The notes below the pieces were generated by a model. It was given only the letters and a program-made list of their open reading frames with translations. It searched no databases and was not told where the DNA came from. From assembly GCF_015082335.1 (NCBI RefSeq), contig NZ_BLRL01000006.1, positions 99,928-163,927 on the forward strand: DNA of 64,000 bases. Reading direction: 5' to 3'. This DNA is from Moritella sp. F3 (GTDB lineage: Bacteria > Pseudomonadota > Gammaproteobacteria > Enterobacterales > Moritellaceae). The number at the start of each line of letters is the position of its first letter. Position 1 is the first letter of the stretch. Position numbers and translations under genes: made by a program. Below, piece after piece: positions 53,198 to 61,817 of the stretch.

Positions 53198-53400
53198 TTG
53201 GTTTATACATAGAATTAGATATAATAATCAAAATAAAGTGACAACGGTGCTGAGAGTCACGTATTGCATCCACTTCCAAAATTAATTAATGAAAATATAA
53301 ATAATCATTATGAGGGATTATCTATATTTTTATGTCAACTCTGTTGATATAGCTGCAACGAGAATACTGTAGCAAAGGCATATGCCTTCTCAACTTTCAA
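53198..53400 (+). promoter_or_regulatory. structured leader, copy 15
   Basis: Promoter TTGGTT (53198-53203), 16-base spacer, TATAAT (53220-53225). PK1: GTGAC 53238-53242 with GTCAC 53256-53260, loop GGTGC 53246-53250 with GCATC 53266-53270 (one wobble), then CACTTCCAA. PK2: GCTGC 53352-53356 with GTAGC 53369-53373 (one wobble), loop GAGA 53360-53363 with TCTC 53388-53391, inner hairpin GGC/GCC, end AACTTTCAA. The middle is shorter than in other copies. Confidence 0.75.
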
Positions 53401-53485
53401 ATCGCTATGCTTTAGCCCCCGTAAATTTTACATCAATATTGCATTGATAAATGCAACGCTGCAAACAAAAACCGCAGTACAAATA

Positions 53486-53539
53486 CATTGATTGCACACC
53501 TATAAGGTCTTTTAAGATTTCATAGGTGTGCAATCAATG
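53486..53539. repeat. 18-bp perfect inverted repeat
   Basis: CATTGATTGCACACCTAT (53486-53503) and ATAGGTGTGCAATCAATG (53522-53539) are separated by 18 bases. No T run follows. The second arm ends next to the GAGGTG ribosome binding site of a 24-aa ORF, so it might hide or expose that site. Confidence 0.7.
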
Positions 53540-53551
53540 AGGTGTATAAAT

Positions 53552-53626
53552 ATGTTAGTTATCGATTTTAGTGATTTTTTGATTTCAAACGGTAGAGTAG
53601 TAAAAAAACAGCCGCAAGCGAAATGA
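53552..53626 (+). CDS. possible 24-aa peptide
   Basis: ATG follows GAGGTGTATAAAT. Encodes MLVIDFSDFLISNGRVVKKQ and four more residues. It is the only ORF with a good ribosome binding site downstream of leader copy 15 and the 18-bp inverted repeat. A leader peptide or toxin-like product is possible but unproven. Confidence 0.4.
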   Translation: MLVIDFSDFLISNGRVVKKQPQAK

Positions 53627-53796
53627 ATTCAATTGCAGCTAATAAGGACGCACTCATTTCGAATGCGTCCTTAACTTCCTCCCAAAGTTCTTATGTATCT
53701 ACGTGTTTATCCTCACCCAGTTTTCAATTCTACTCATTTTAAATACATGCATTTCAGTCTGAAATATAAAACCACAAAGCAACAAATACCATTCGA

Positions 53797-54104
53797 ATGT
53801 CGCCTACACACCAGACATAGGCATCATACTGACTCCAATGTGTCGCCATATGTCGCCTACTGGCATGTGAGTGTCACTGCGTAAACTTATTTTTCACAAT
53901 CCCATTGACAGATTACGAACATGCATAATAAAATCAAGGGTATAAAATACAAACATCAGTGACACCTAAGTGTCAATAATAAGTATTTTCATTTGTCATT
54001 AACGCACCAAAAGTTAATAATGCCAATTCAGGTTGTAATAATTAGGCTATATAACTGAAGTCTTTTTACGTTATGACACATGGATGCCAAGTAGTGACAC
54101 TGGT
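53797..54104. promoter_or_regulatory. candidate centromere (parC) with TGTCGCC / GTGACAC sites
   Basis: TGTCGCC occurs near 53798, 53841 and 53851; GAGTGTCACTG near 53869; CAGTGACACCTAAGTGTCA near 53957; TGACACATGG near 54074; AGTGACACTGG near 54093. These repeated TGTCRC/GYGACA sites lie 60-370 bases before the ParM-like gene, where plasmid R1 has its parC centromere. Confidence 0.5.
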
Positions 54105-54165
54105 GAACATCTAAATTAGTTATTTATTAGTAGATATTTTAATTGTCAAAATTTAAGGGGATATT

Positions 54166-55152
54166 ATGTCAGAAATGGAAAATGGTATTAAACGCGTAGT
54201 TAGCGACGATGGTTCAAGCAGCAACAAATTAATGTATCGTGATAAGGAAGGACAGTTAACAAATTTACTCGTTGACAATGCATTCACACGCGTAAAAAAA
54301 TCAGGACTTCACCCAGTATCAAAAAAACCTTTTTATTCATATAGTGTAGATGGGGGAAGAAGTTATTGCTGGGACATCTATGGTGATGATTCACTTAGTG
54401 AAAATCTTGACTTCCAAATGTCAGAACACTCCTTGTTCTCAACACACATCGGTTTACATAAAGCTGGTATATTGGGCGATGTCGAATTGATTTGTACAGT
54501 ACCTATAAATGCGTACTTCAATCCAACTACATTCGAAGTGAACGATAATGTTATTAAAGCAAAGCAAAATCATATGATGCGTAAGATCACTCCCGATAAC
54601 GCCGCATTGAAAACTGCCAACATTGTTTCTGTTAAAGTCATGCCCGAGTGCTTTCCTTTTGTACTTCAACAATTAGACAGAGTTGAAACCAACCCTAGAG
54701 ATTTAGTACTAGGTTTTGATCAAGGTGGTTCTACTGGTGATATATATGTTTGCGATGCAGGAACGTTAACACCACAGTTGATGAGTCATGATGTAATTGG
54801 TTTTAACCGCATTATTAATTGGATTATGAAGTCATGCTTAGACCAAGGTTGCAGCGTCTTTGATGCAAAGGAGATTATTAAAGCTAAATCATTTGGGGAA
54901 TTTGAAGGAAATATAGACGCACTAATAAAAATGATTGACGATACAGTTGAAGACATTATCAACTTTATCCAGCGTGAAGCAGGCGCTAAAATACAAAGAA
55001 TCAAGCACGTCTTTTTAACTGGCGGACCAAGTATAATGCTCAAGGAACGTTTAGAAGCTTCAAATTTATTTAATTCAGAAGTAAAATTCTACGTTTCAGA
55101 GAACCCTGAATTTTCATTAGCTTCAGCAATTGCTGATTTTGAGGACATTTAA
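54166..55152 (+). CDS. parM: ParM/StbA-like plasmid segregation actin ATPase, 328 aa
   Basis: An actin-fold ATPase expected to polymerise and push plasmid copies apart. Visible motifs: VVSDDGSSSNKLMY (phosphate 1, as ParM IDDGSTNIKL), LGFDQGGSTGDIYV (phosphate 2) and HVFLTGGPSIML (adenosine). Length matches ParM (about 320). TAAGGGGATATT precedes the ATG. Candidate centromere repeats lie upstream and the next gene begins directly after its stop, forming a par operon. Confidence 0.82.
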   Translation: MSEMENGIKRVVSDDGSSSNKLMYRDKEGQLTNLLVDNAFTRVKKSGLHPVSKKPFYSYSVDGGRSYCWDIYGDDSLSENLDFQMSEHSLFSTHIGLHKAGILGDVELICTVPINAYFNPTTFEVNDNVIKAKQNHMMRKITPDNAALKTANIVSVKVMPECFPFVLQQLDRVETNPRDLVLGFDQGGSTGDIYVCDAGTLTPQLMSHDVIGFNRIINWIMKSCLDQGCSVFDAKEIIKAKSFGEFEGNIDALIKMIDDTVEDIINFIQREAGAKIQRIKHVFLTGGPSIMLKERLEASNLFNSEVKFYVSENPEFSLASAIADFEDI

Positions 55153-55632
55153 GTGAGTGATTCAACTTTTAGTCGGTTATCAAGATTAACCCTTCAAAAG
55201 AATGATCCATTTTATGATCTAGTAATGACTGAATACAACAAGCATGCAGTTAAACAACCACTTATGCGCGAAGCAATGATATTCTACAGCATTATTATGA
55301 ACAAACTTCCACATCTTAAGCTTTACCTTGATAAGCAAATAGCAATCAATAAAGTTGATACCATTGATGAAGAAAAGTTTTACCAATGGTTATTACTTAT
55401 GAGAAGAGCTGATGAAATCCTAGATGGTCATGGGGATGTAACTATTTCTCATGGTAACGAAACAGTTACTGAACAGGTGCTAGTTACAACCAAGCCTGAA
55501 CAGGTGCTAGTTACAACCAAGCCTGAACAGGTACAAGTTACAACCAAGCCTGATCAGGTTATGTCCAATAAAGTTGTAAAATCATTGGGTCGTGACACTT
55601 TTTCGTCACTTGTAGCTAATGCAAACAAGTAA
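55153..55632 (+). CDS. putative ParR/StbB-like adaptor with repeats, 159 aa
   Basis: GTG start immediately after the parM stop, so translation is coupled. Residues about 107-133 contain three copies of a nine-residue repeat (EQVLVTTKP, EQVLVTTKP, EQVQVTTKP) encoded by 27-bp direct repeats at 55471-55551. The N-terminal 100 residues are helical. Position suggests the ParR/StbB centromere-binding partner that links plasmid to ParM filaments, but sequence similarity to ParR is not evident. Confidence 0.55.
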   Translation: MSDSTFSRLSRLTLQKNDPFYDLVMTEYNKHAVKQPLMREAMIFYSIIMNKLPHLKLYLDKQIAINKVDTIDEEKFYQWLLLMRRADEILDGHGDVTISHGNETVTEQVLVTTKPEQVLVTTKPEQVQVTTKPDQVMSNKVVKSLGRDTFSSLVANANK

Positions 55633-56200
55633 AATTAAGCACAGCAGTTACGATGTAGAGCTCAACCACCTAACTGTATGTGCTCTCTTATTTTTAGCCA
55701 TAAATGATGTAAAGGGTAGCCCTTCATACGAAAATAGAAAATTACATAAATGGTTATTATCAGCGAGGAAACAAAAGCGTTTTAGTAGACTAGTAGCATC
55801 GGACTTAGAAATCCTAATCCAAAAATCAGCCATGAATGTAGACGTAGTTAGGATATTAGAAGACCTTAATAATCAATATGGTAATCGAACGGTTAATTCA
55901 AATAAAAACAGATTGTTCAATTCACTGAAAACATTAGAGGTTTACGATAATATTAAGTCTATATTTGTAAGTGATGATCAAAGTCCATTTAATGGAAAGA
56001 AGGGTGAGAAGAAAATAGTGATTTTGGAATCGGAACTAGAAAAAGCTCATGTTTATGGTTCATTGACAATGTCTCTAATTGGAGATATTAATGAAACAGT
56101 TACAAGGGCACTTGGTTTCGAATCAATTGATTTTAAAATCATAAACATTGGAAGTGAAAATGGTACAATAATCACTCAGTTAGAAATATTATTCAATTAA
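55619..56200 (+). CDS. hypothetical protein of the par operon, 193 aa
   Basis: Overlaps the preceding gene by 14 bases. The protein is basic in the first half (RKLHKWLLSARKQKRFSRL) and could bind DNA, making it an alternative candidate for the centromere-binding partner. No family is recognised. Confidence 0.58.
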   Translation: MQTSKIKHSSYDVELNHLTVCALLFLAINDVKGSPSYENRKLHKWLLSARKQKRFSRLVASDLEILIQKSAMNVDVVRILEDLNNQYGNRTVNSNKNRLFNSLKTLEVYDNIKSIFVSDDQSPFNGKKGEKKIVILESELEKAHVYGSLTMSLIGDINETVTRALGFESIDFKIINIGSENGTIITQLEILFN

Positions 56201-56607
56201 CCAACCATAATAACTGCTAGTACTTAAACCCTTGAGAAGGCTTATTCAGGGGTTTAGCCTTAATTCAAAACAATAGACAATAAAGGTCATATTACTCATT
56301 GTCGTTTCGCGCTACTGATGTTCACCTTTAAGAGCAAAAAAACCTTCTATATTTACGCAATTATCTATTAAATCATGACAACAATTATCCCTATATAAAT
56401 TCCATCAATCTATCAAATTTAAACACCTGTAGATCACCATTAAATAATAAATATGCATCGACCTGGATATGGGTATTATTTCATAATTCAAGCCAAACTG
56501 ATTACAATATAAGACGCAAATAGTTACGACTAAATCTGAATATTCAGTACATCGACATTAACAAAAATTTCTCTGGTATAGTCAATAAATCTTAAAGGAG
56601 TTTAAAT
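56201..56607. other. non-coding stretch with hairpin
   Basis: TAAACCC/GGGTTTA (56225-56257) forms a hairpin just after the par operon and may terminate it. Otherwise nothing is recognised until the conjugation genes. Confidence 0.5.
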
Positions 56608-56997
56608 ATGCTATACGACATAAACAGAGAAGTGTGCGGTATTTCTGTTTTGCTGAATAAAGCCGGTCCAGAATTCACAAATGCAATCATAGAGCTGTGC
56701 TCAAGTTTTGAGGACTTGTCGAAATATCATCCTCAACAATCACTAACACTAGAAGATGAAATTGAAAGTTGCTGCTTATTAACGATAGATAAGAGTCCTA
56801 AAAACTTCATGAGCTCGGTTCTTTACACAATTCACGCATCTAGCCTGCTGTGGGCCAAAGTAAGTTCTGAGTGTGGTAATGAGGAGTGGAGCCCTGAAAC
56901 GGAAGCCTTTAAAACATTTGCATATCGGCACGATGGCGGAATCATTGTTGAGGCTTGTCAAAATTTACAACACCCTTTTAAACGAATAGTAAACTAG
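56608..56997 (+). CDS. hypothetical protein, 129 aa
   Basis: TAAAGGAGTTTAAAT gives a strong ribosome binding site. A small acidic protein with CGISVLLNKAG and ESCCLLTIDK. Nine bases separate it from the relaxase gene, so it is probably a relaxosome accessory or is simply co-expressed. No family is recognised. Confidence 0.6.
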   Translation: MLYDINREVCGISVLLNKAGPEFTNAIIELCSSFEDLSKYHPQQSLTLEDEIESCCLLTIDKSPKNFMSSVLYTIHASSLLWAKVSSECGNEEWSPETEAFKTFAYRHDGGIIVEACQNLQHPFKRIVN

Positions 56998-57005
56998 GTC
57001 GAGCA

Positions 57006-58916
57006 ATGATAGAAATCGTCAGAAAATGGTTTAAAAGAGAAGAAGTGACTCCTGAAATCAGAAAAAAGAAGTTTAGTAATAGTATGATTGCTGAATCAGG
57101 TTGTGATTTATTAGGGCGACAACAACAAAAACTTGATGATATAAGAGTGTCATTAAGCTTAACTGACGATAGGTTTAATCTATTTTACGCACCATTATTT
57201 GAAAAGTTTGCAGAACTATCACAATGCATGCCAGCAAGCGAGAACCACCATCACGCGCACAAGTATGGGTTTATTGACCACACACTCGAGGTGGCGATTG
57301 TAGCCTTAAGAAAACGAGAAGGCGTCATATATAAACAAGACAAAGAAAGCCAACTAATGACCAAAAGGGAGGTTTTTAGTTATGCCGTGGTAGTTGCAGC
57401 TATAATGCACGATATTGGTAAACTTGTAACTGATATTGAAATATTCAGTGTGGAAGAGGAAAAAATTATTCATTACGCATCTGGCGACCGATTATCCGCT
57501 GGTGATGAGTTTGTCTATCGTTTTTTTCCTGGCCGCAGAATCGAAGATCACCAAGCTTCAGCTCTCATACTATTAAACCAACTAGTACCAAGTATTGGTT
57601 TGTCATGGCTATGCGCAGAGACAGAGCTATTTAGAGATGTAATCCACAGTATCACGTCCTCACATAAGTTTTCAGGTAAAATAGGGCAATTAATTATAGA
57701 GTCTGATAAAGTTTCCACCGCGAATAATTTATCGCGCATTTCCGTAAATTTTCAAACTACACAATTCGCACCTTCAGTGCCTAATATTGTACCAGTTAGT
57801 AACCAAAATAATGCTCTTTCTCAAAACAGTCAAAACAAAGCATTGATGATAGCCAATAGCATCAAACATATGCTTGAAAATCCGACAGATTTCGGTGGTA
57901 GAAAAACGCTAAATGTTGCAGGTTCCTTCGCATGGGTTCAGGGCGAATTTATATACATGTCTCATCCACTAGCTTTCAAACATCTTCAAGATCATATGAA
58001 TGATGAAAACGCAAAAAACGCTCCAAATTCATCAAACATCTGCTATTCAATACTATTTGACAGTGGTTTTTTGGTTAAATCAAATGACAAGATGTTTGAC
58101 TTTTATCATGTTAGTTCCAACGATGATGACTGGACTTCTACATTAGCGTATATAAAACTTGATAGAGATAAAGTCGATCCAAGCAGATCGCTCCCTGAGT
58201 CAAACCACCCTATAACACTATCGTTAAAGAAAAGTGATCTTACAAAGAAAAAAGTTAAACCAACCAAAAAAGAAACATCTTCATGCAATGAATTAGTCGA
58301 TGATATAGGCAAACCTAATGAAATGAGTCATCCCCAAAAAAATGAATCAGAATTAATGCATTCAGAATCGGTTAACGAAAGTATGATTATCACGCCACCA
58401 GTAAAAGTCAAAAGTGATGATCCAGTAGACGAACTTCTAGCTCCAAAAGAATTTATAGAAGACATTGATAAAACAGCTGAATTCAGTAATAACGACACAT
58501 TTAATATTTTTTTGAAATGGTTGACGCACCAATTTAGACACAAAACCATTGATATAAACAAACATAACGCCGCAGTGCATGTAGTTGATAGCAAAATTGT
58601 GCTTGTTTCACCACGCATTTTCATAGATTTTGTAAAATCTAACGGCGGCTCAGATATATTTAGTCAACCAGAATTATTAAACAAAACACAGAAGCAAAAG
58701 GTTAATTACATTCAGACAGAGTTTTTCAAGTCTAACGAGCATGTTCGGTCAGTATTAAGTGAAAACATTCTAACGTTTGAATTAAGTTCTAGCACAAAGA
58801 AAAGGACGAAATTATTTGGAATTTTATTAAAACCTGACATGTCTAGCTATTTACTAAATAACAAGGATTTCTCCAACTCAAGACATGTTTTTTTGCAATC
58901 TGTGATCCAGTCGTAG
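57006..58916 (+). CDS. traI: MobH-family relaxase (TraI_2), 636 aa
   Basis: Starts conjugation by nicking oriT. The N-terminal TraI_2/HD region contains ENHHHAHKYGFIDHTLEVAI (residues 80-99) and AAIMHDIGKLV (HD at 135-136). The C-terminal domain at about 495-625 (TFNIFLKWLTHQ, DINKHNAAVHVV, LVSPRIFIDFV) is the TraI_2 C-terminal domain, also found twice in the protein at 33183. A linker rich in Ser and Lys joins them. Length fits MobH relaxases of SXT and SPI-7-type elements. Confidence 0.88.
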   Translation: MIEIVRKWFKREEVTPEIRKKKFSNSMIAESGCDLLGRQQQKLDDIRVSLSLTDDRFNLFYAPLFEKFAELSQCMPASENHHHAHKYGFIDHTLEVAIVALRKREGVIYKQDKESQLMTKREVFSYAVVVAAIMHDIGKLVTDIEIFSVEEEKIIHYASGDRLSAGDEFVYRFFPGRRIEDHQASALILLNQLVPSIGLSWLCAETELFRDVIHSITSSHKFSGKIGQLIIESDKVSTANNLSRISVNFQTTQFAPSVPNIVPVSNQNNALSQNSQNKALMIANSIKHMLENPTDFGGRKTLNVAGSFAWVQGEFIYMSHPLAFKHLQDHMNDENAKNAPNSSNICYSILFDSGFLVKSNDKMFDFYHVSSNDDDWTSTLAYIKLDRDKVDPSRSLPESNHPITLSLKKSDLTKKKVKPTKKETSSCNELVDDIGKPNEMSHPQKNESELMHSESVNESMIITPPVKVKSDDPVDELLAPKEFIEDIDKTAEFSNNDTFNIFLKWLTHQFRHKTIDINKHNAAVHVVDSKIVLVSPRIFIDFVKSNGGSDIFSQPELLNKTQKQKVNYIQTEFFKSNEHVRSVLSENILTFELSSSTKKRTKLFGILLKPDMSSYLLNNKDFSNSRHVFLQSVIQS

Positions 58917-59012
58917 TGTAAAAGCACTAATATACCTTAAGTATGATATATAGTCATAAAATATTATATTTTCATTTAAATGTGTAGTATAAGTAGTCAT
59001 TAAGGAATAGAG

Positions 59013-59711
59013 TTGGACAGTTTTGCCACAAAAATAACTAATTCAAAGGTTTATGAACTTTTAGAGCAGAATGCTAGCGATAACTCTGTATCTAACTTAT
59101 ATAAGCAATATTTGCAATCAGGGCACAATTTATCAAGAACTTCATTTTACTTGTACGCTCAAACGTACAAAATTCGTGATGTAATTGATAACAACCCACA
59201 GATTACAAAGAGTCAGGTACTATTTTTGCTAAAAAAATATGCTGAGTATGAACCTTATACAGACAGACCTTTTGAATCCATTGACCTTTTTATAGGAAAT
59301 GAATTTAATGAATTGGTAATTAATAAGCAACTGAAAGTGAAATTCAATTCGAATAAATTACTGCTTGGTACTTATTTTGTGTTGACAGAAGATGATATAT
59401 ATCCTGTTAGGATTCACCAGGATAAAAGTTCTTTTGCTTCAAATTTACTATTTCTAAGTTGGTGGTCTATTTGGCTTTCTGACCAACCAATTTATGCAGA
59501 TATACCAACTGAAGTCAGATTTTTATTTAAGAATTCTATTGATGGTGATAAAAGCAGTTTCATGTTTTCATTACTAAAAGTGCTAAGAAAGGACAATGTA
59601 CTTCAACCGATCCATCGAAGTATAGCAATGCAGTCAACAGAAGAATTACTCATGCGATATAGTACGGATCCATGTTGTACAATTTTGATTTATTTACTCG
59701 CTAACAACTAG
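59013..59711 (+). CDS. hypothetical protein of the transfer region, 232 aa
   Basis: TTG start at 59013 with TAAGGAATAGAG in front. The N-terminal part (SVSNLYKQYLQSGHNLSRTSFYLYAQ) looks like a helix-turn-helix-type segment. No family is named. Position between the relaxase and the DUF2857 gene suggests a transfer or maintenance role. Confidence 0.6.
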   Translation: MDSFATKITNSKVYELLEQNASDNSVSNLYKQYLQSGHNLSRTSFYLYAQTYKIRDVIDNNPQITKSQVLFLLKKYAEYEPYTDRPFESIDLFIGNEFNELVINKQLKVKFNSNKLLLGTYFVLTEDDIYPVRIHQDKSSFASNLLFLSWWSIWLSDQPIYADIPTEVRFLFKNSIDGDKSSFMFSLLKVLRKDNVLQPIHRSIAMQSTEELLMRYSTDPCCTILIYLLANN

Positions 59712-59729
59712 AAAGCAGGTTTACTTATA

Positions 59730-60614
59730 ATGTCTTACAATCATGATAAACAGCAGGATTTCTTTATCTTGAGAACGCAAGAAGCTATCAGGGCTTGTTT
59801 TGTTGAAATCGGCGTGCAAAAAACGGAGCAATTCTTCAATGCTTCAGCTGAAAATCTTGAACTTAGCTTAAGCATTAAAACTGGCACTCTTACTGACAAA
59901 ATCAATCTCCAACTTAAGAGTATGAGTGGGGCCGCCGTACTAGATAACTATGGGCCTAACTGCCGTACAATAGATATTACTAAAGCTGCTCGAATCTTAA
60001 GTAACTGTGTTATAAACTGCTTTCACGCACAACCAAACATGTACACCTCACAATTTTATGATATTCCACAACCATACATAACAGATGTGATCCGGTTGAT
60101 TGAATCAGGCTTTGTGACATCAGAACGAATCGACAAGGCTCTTTCTTCATATCGAAACGCAAATTTTGATTTCAAAAATAAATTTTCTTCAGTTTTTACT
60201 TTCGTAGCAAAGAAATTATGTGAAACACATCGTGATTACGAAGCATATAAATTCTTTCTAGAAAATGGTGCTAGCACTCCTGATATGGAACGGTTCTTTG
60301 GTGTTAAAAAGAATTTCGCCCAAAATTTAAAAAAAGAACTTAAGATACCACCCCAATCGAGTCACAAAGGAAAGGTTTATTCTGAGGAAGAATTGTGTGC
60401 TATCTGGTTATATATCGAAGAGCAATCAAATAATATTAATCGTTTTTATGATGAAACACCCATTCCCGCCGAGACAATTATTCATTTAGTTAAAATAAAT
60501 CCGCACGGTTACACGCTAAACGACTTTATTGAAGCTATTAAAGATTGCATTCAATACGGTGACCAAGAGAACCAAATGTTGACTGATTGCTTCGTTTATG
60601 AAGTTAATTGGTAA
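59730..60614 (+). CDS. DUF2857-like protein, 294 aa
   Basis: Residues about 180-235 (YKFFLENGASTPDMERFFGVKK, then KGKVYSEEELCAIWLYIEEQ) match the DUF2857 pattern of an LGAS-x-x-M-x-x-x-FG helix and an E-E-E-x-x-IW motif, known from SPI-7/ICEclc-type integrative elements. The function of the family is unknown; it occurs near partition and processing genes. Starts 18 bases after the previous gene. Confidence 0.62.
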   Translation: MSYNHDKQQDFFILRTQEAIRACFVEIGVQKTEQFFNASAENLELSLSIKTGTLTDKINLQLKSMSGAAVLDNYGPNCRTIDITKAARILSNCVINCFHAQPNMYTSQFYDIPQPYITDVIRLIESGFVTSERIDKALSSYRNANFDFKNKFSSVFTFVAKKLCETHRDYEAYKFFLENGASTPDMERFFGVKKNFAQNLKKELKIPPQSSHKGKVYSEEELCAIWLYIEEQSNNINRFYDETPIPAETIIHLVKINPHGYTLNDFIEAIKDCIQYGDQENQMLTDCFVYEVNW

Positions 60615-60876
60615 TTATCAGATCCTGTACGTTGTATATAACATTCAATCAACTTTAGATTTAAGTTGAATCTATTATAATGCCTCTCTTCGAATATCTA
60701 CTTTAAACCATTTTAATTTTAATATTCATTGATAGGGTGAATGCATTTATGGATATAAATGTATTAAACTCCTAGCAAACGTCACATTGAAATCTGGAAA
60801 TTCAGCCATTCCCCAAAAAAGTATTACCATCTGTTATTGTTGAACCTTAATCAACAAACAACAGGCAGTAATTATT

Positions 60877-61791
60877 ATGGGTAACAACAGCAACGTAGAT
60901 TTTGAAAGACAATTTGGTGAGTTTTTAGGTTCATCAGAAGTGTATGAGGGTGGTGAAACAACGGATAATAGTGAGAATTTAGGTTCTCTACGTTCTGACA
61001 TAAGTGCAACAGTTCACTCTAAAGAAGCGTCTATGCTATTCACAGGTAAAGAAAAGTCTAAAACAAATAAATTCGGTATCCCAGGGGTTCATGGTTTCTC
61101 AAAGCTTGCGAATAAATTGGAGCAGGCAATTAGACGAGATGACCCGTACGCTGATTACTTCTTTTACAACATTCACAATGAAATATCGCTAGCTAAAAGA
61201 TCTGTAATTGAAAAGCGTGAAAAATTCAAATTATGGTTGCGGAACGAACTGCCATCAAATATTCAAATGACTAACAGCCTCAACATGAGTCCATTAAAAT
61301 TTGAACTTAAGTTTAACAGTCAACTTGCATTCCAAGTTACTTACTTAATCATGGAACAAGATGAGTATTTTCGATTACTTCGTTTAGCTCAACATGCCAG
61401 CCTCATTCCCAATGACGTGACACATGACAACGTGCGTAAAGAACAAACTACAACACGCAGAATCATGTCTAATATATTTGCATATAAATATTGTGATGTA
61501 ACACGTAACGACGCTGCAGCCAATAACCAACGATGGCAGAAAGCAATGGAATCAATGAAAGCATTTGATCTACCTGAAGAATTTTTGAATGGTACATTGC
61601 GCAGCATTATCGCACCACCTATTTCAACCCGACCTGAAGTTGATACTGACGCAAAGGAAACGTCCTTAGATCCGGCTGCAACAGTCGCAAATCTTGAGGG
61701 TAAATCAGATATTTTAACTACGACTAATACTACTAATGCTGCACAAATCACAGACTCCGCTGAATTAATCCAAGCTGAACGCTTTGGTTAA
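60877..61791 (+). CDS. PFL_4669-family (TIGR03761) integrating element protein, 304 aa
   Basis: Matches the family in order: GIPGVHGFSKLANKLEQAIRR, DDPYADYFFYNIHNEI, LPSNIQM, MSPLKFELKF, LIMEQDEYFRLLRLAQHASLI, TRRIMSNIFAYKYCDVTRND and LPEEFLNGTLRSIIAPP. The family is conserved in SPI-7 and ICEclc-like elements near single-strand binding and topoisomerase genes; its job is not known. The C-terminal tail here is Thr/Ala-rich. ATG is preceded by CAGGCAGTAATT. Confidence 0.8.
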   Translation: MGNNSNVDFERQFGEFLGSSEVYEGGETTDNSENLGSLRSDISATVHSKEASMLFTGKEKSKTNKFGIPGVHGFSKLANKLEQAIRRDDPYADYFFYNIHNEISLAKRSVIEKREKFKLWLRNELPSNIQMTNSLNMSPLKFELKFNSQLAFQVTYLIMEQDEYFRLLRLAQHASLIPNDVTHDNVRKEQTTTRRIMSNIFAYKYCDVTRNDAAANNQRWQKAMESMKAFDLPEEFLNGTLRSIIAPPISTRPEVDTDAKETSLDPAATVANLEGKSDILTTTNTTNAAQITDSAELIQAERFG

Positions 61792-61817
61792 GCTGAACGC
61801 ATTAGTTGATAGAATAT

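Noticed and set aside
2633..53400. Leaders as integron attC recombination sites
   Set aside because: Many small ORFs with structured spacers resemble a cassette array, but the elements lie upstream of genes with promoters and ribosome binding sites, lack paired RYYYAAC/GTTRRRY boxes, one lies on the - strand, and no IntI-type integrase signature was seen.
2633..53400. Leaders as single-strand (Frpo-like) promoters for plasmid entry
   Set aside because: The association with methyltransferases fits, but ordinary double-strand promoters precede PK1, the structures continue to the ribosome binding site, pseudoknots occur within operons, and one copy is on the opposite strand.
53693..53884. 63-aa frame upstream of parM
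   Set aside because: It overlaps the repeated TGTCGCC/GTGTCAC sites, has no ribosome binding site and an unlikely composition rich in His and Tyr.
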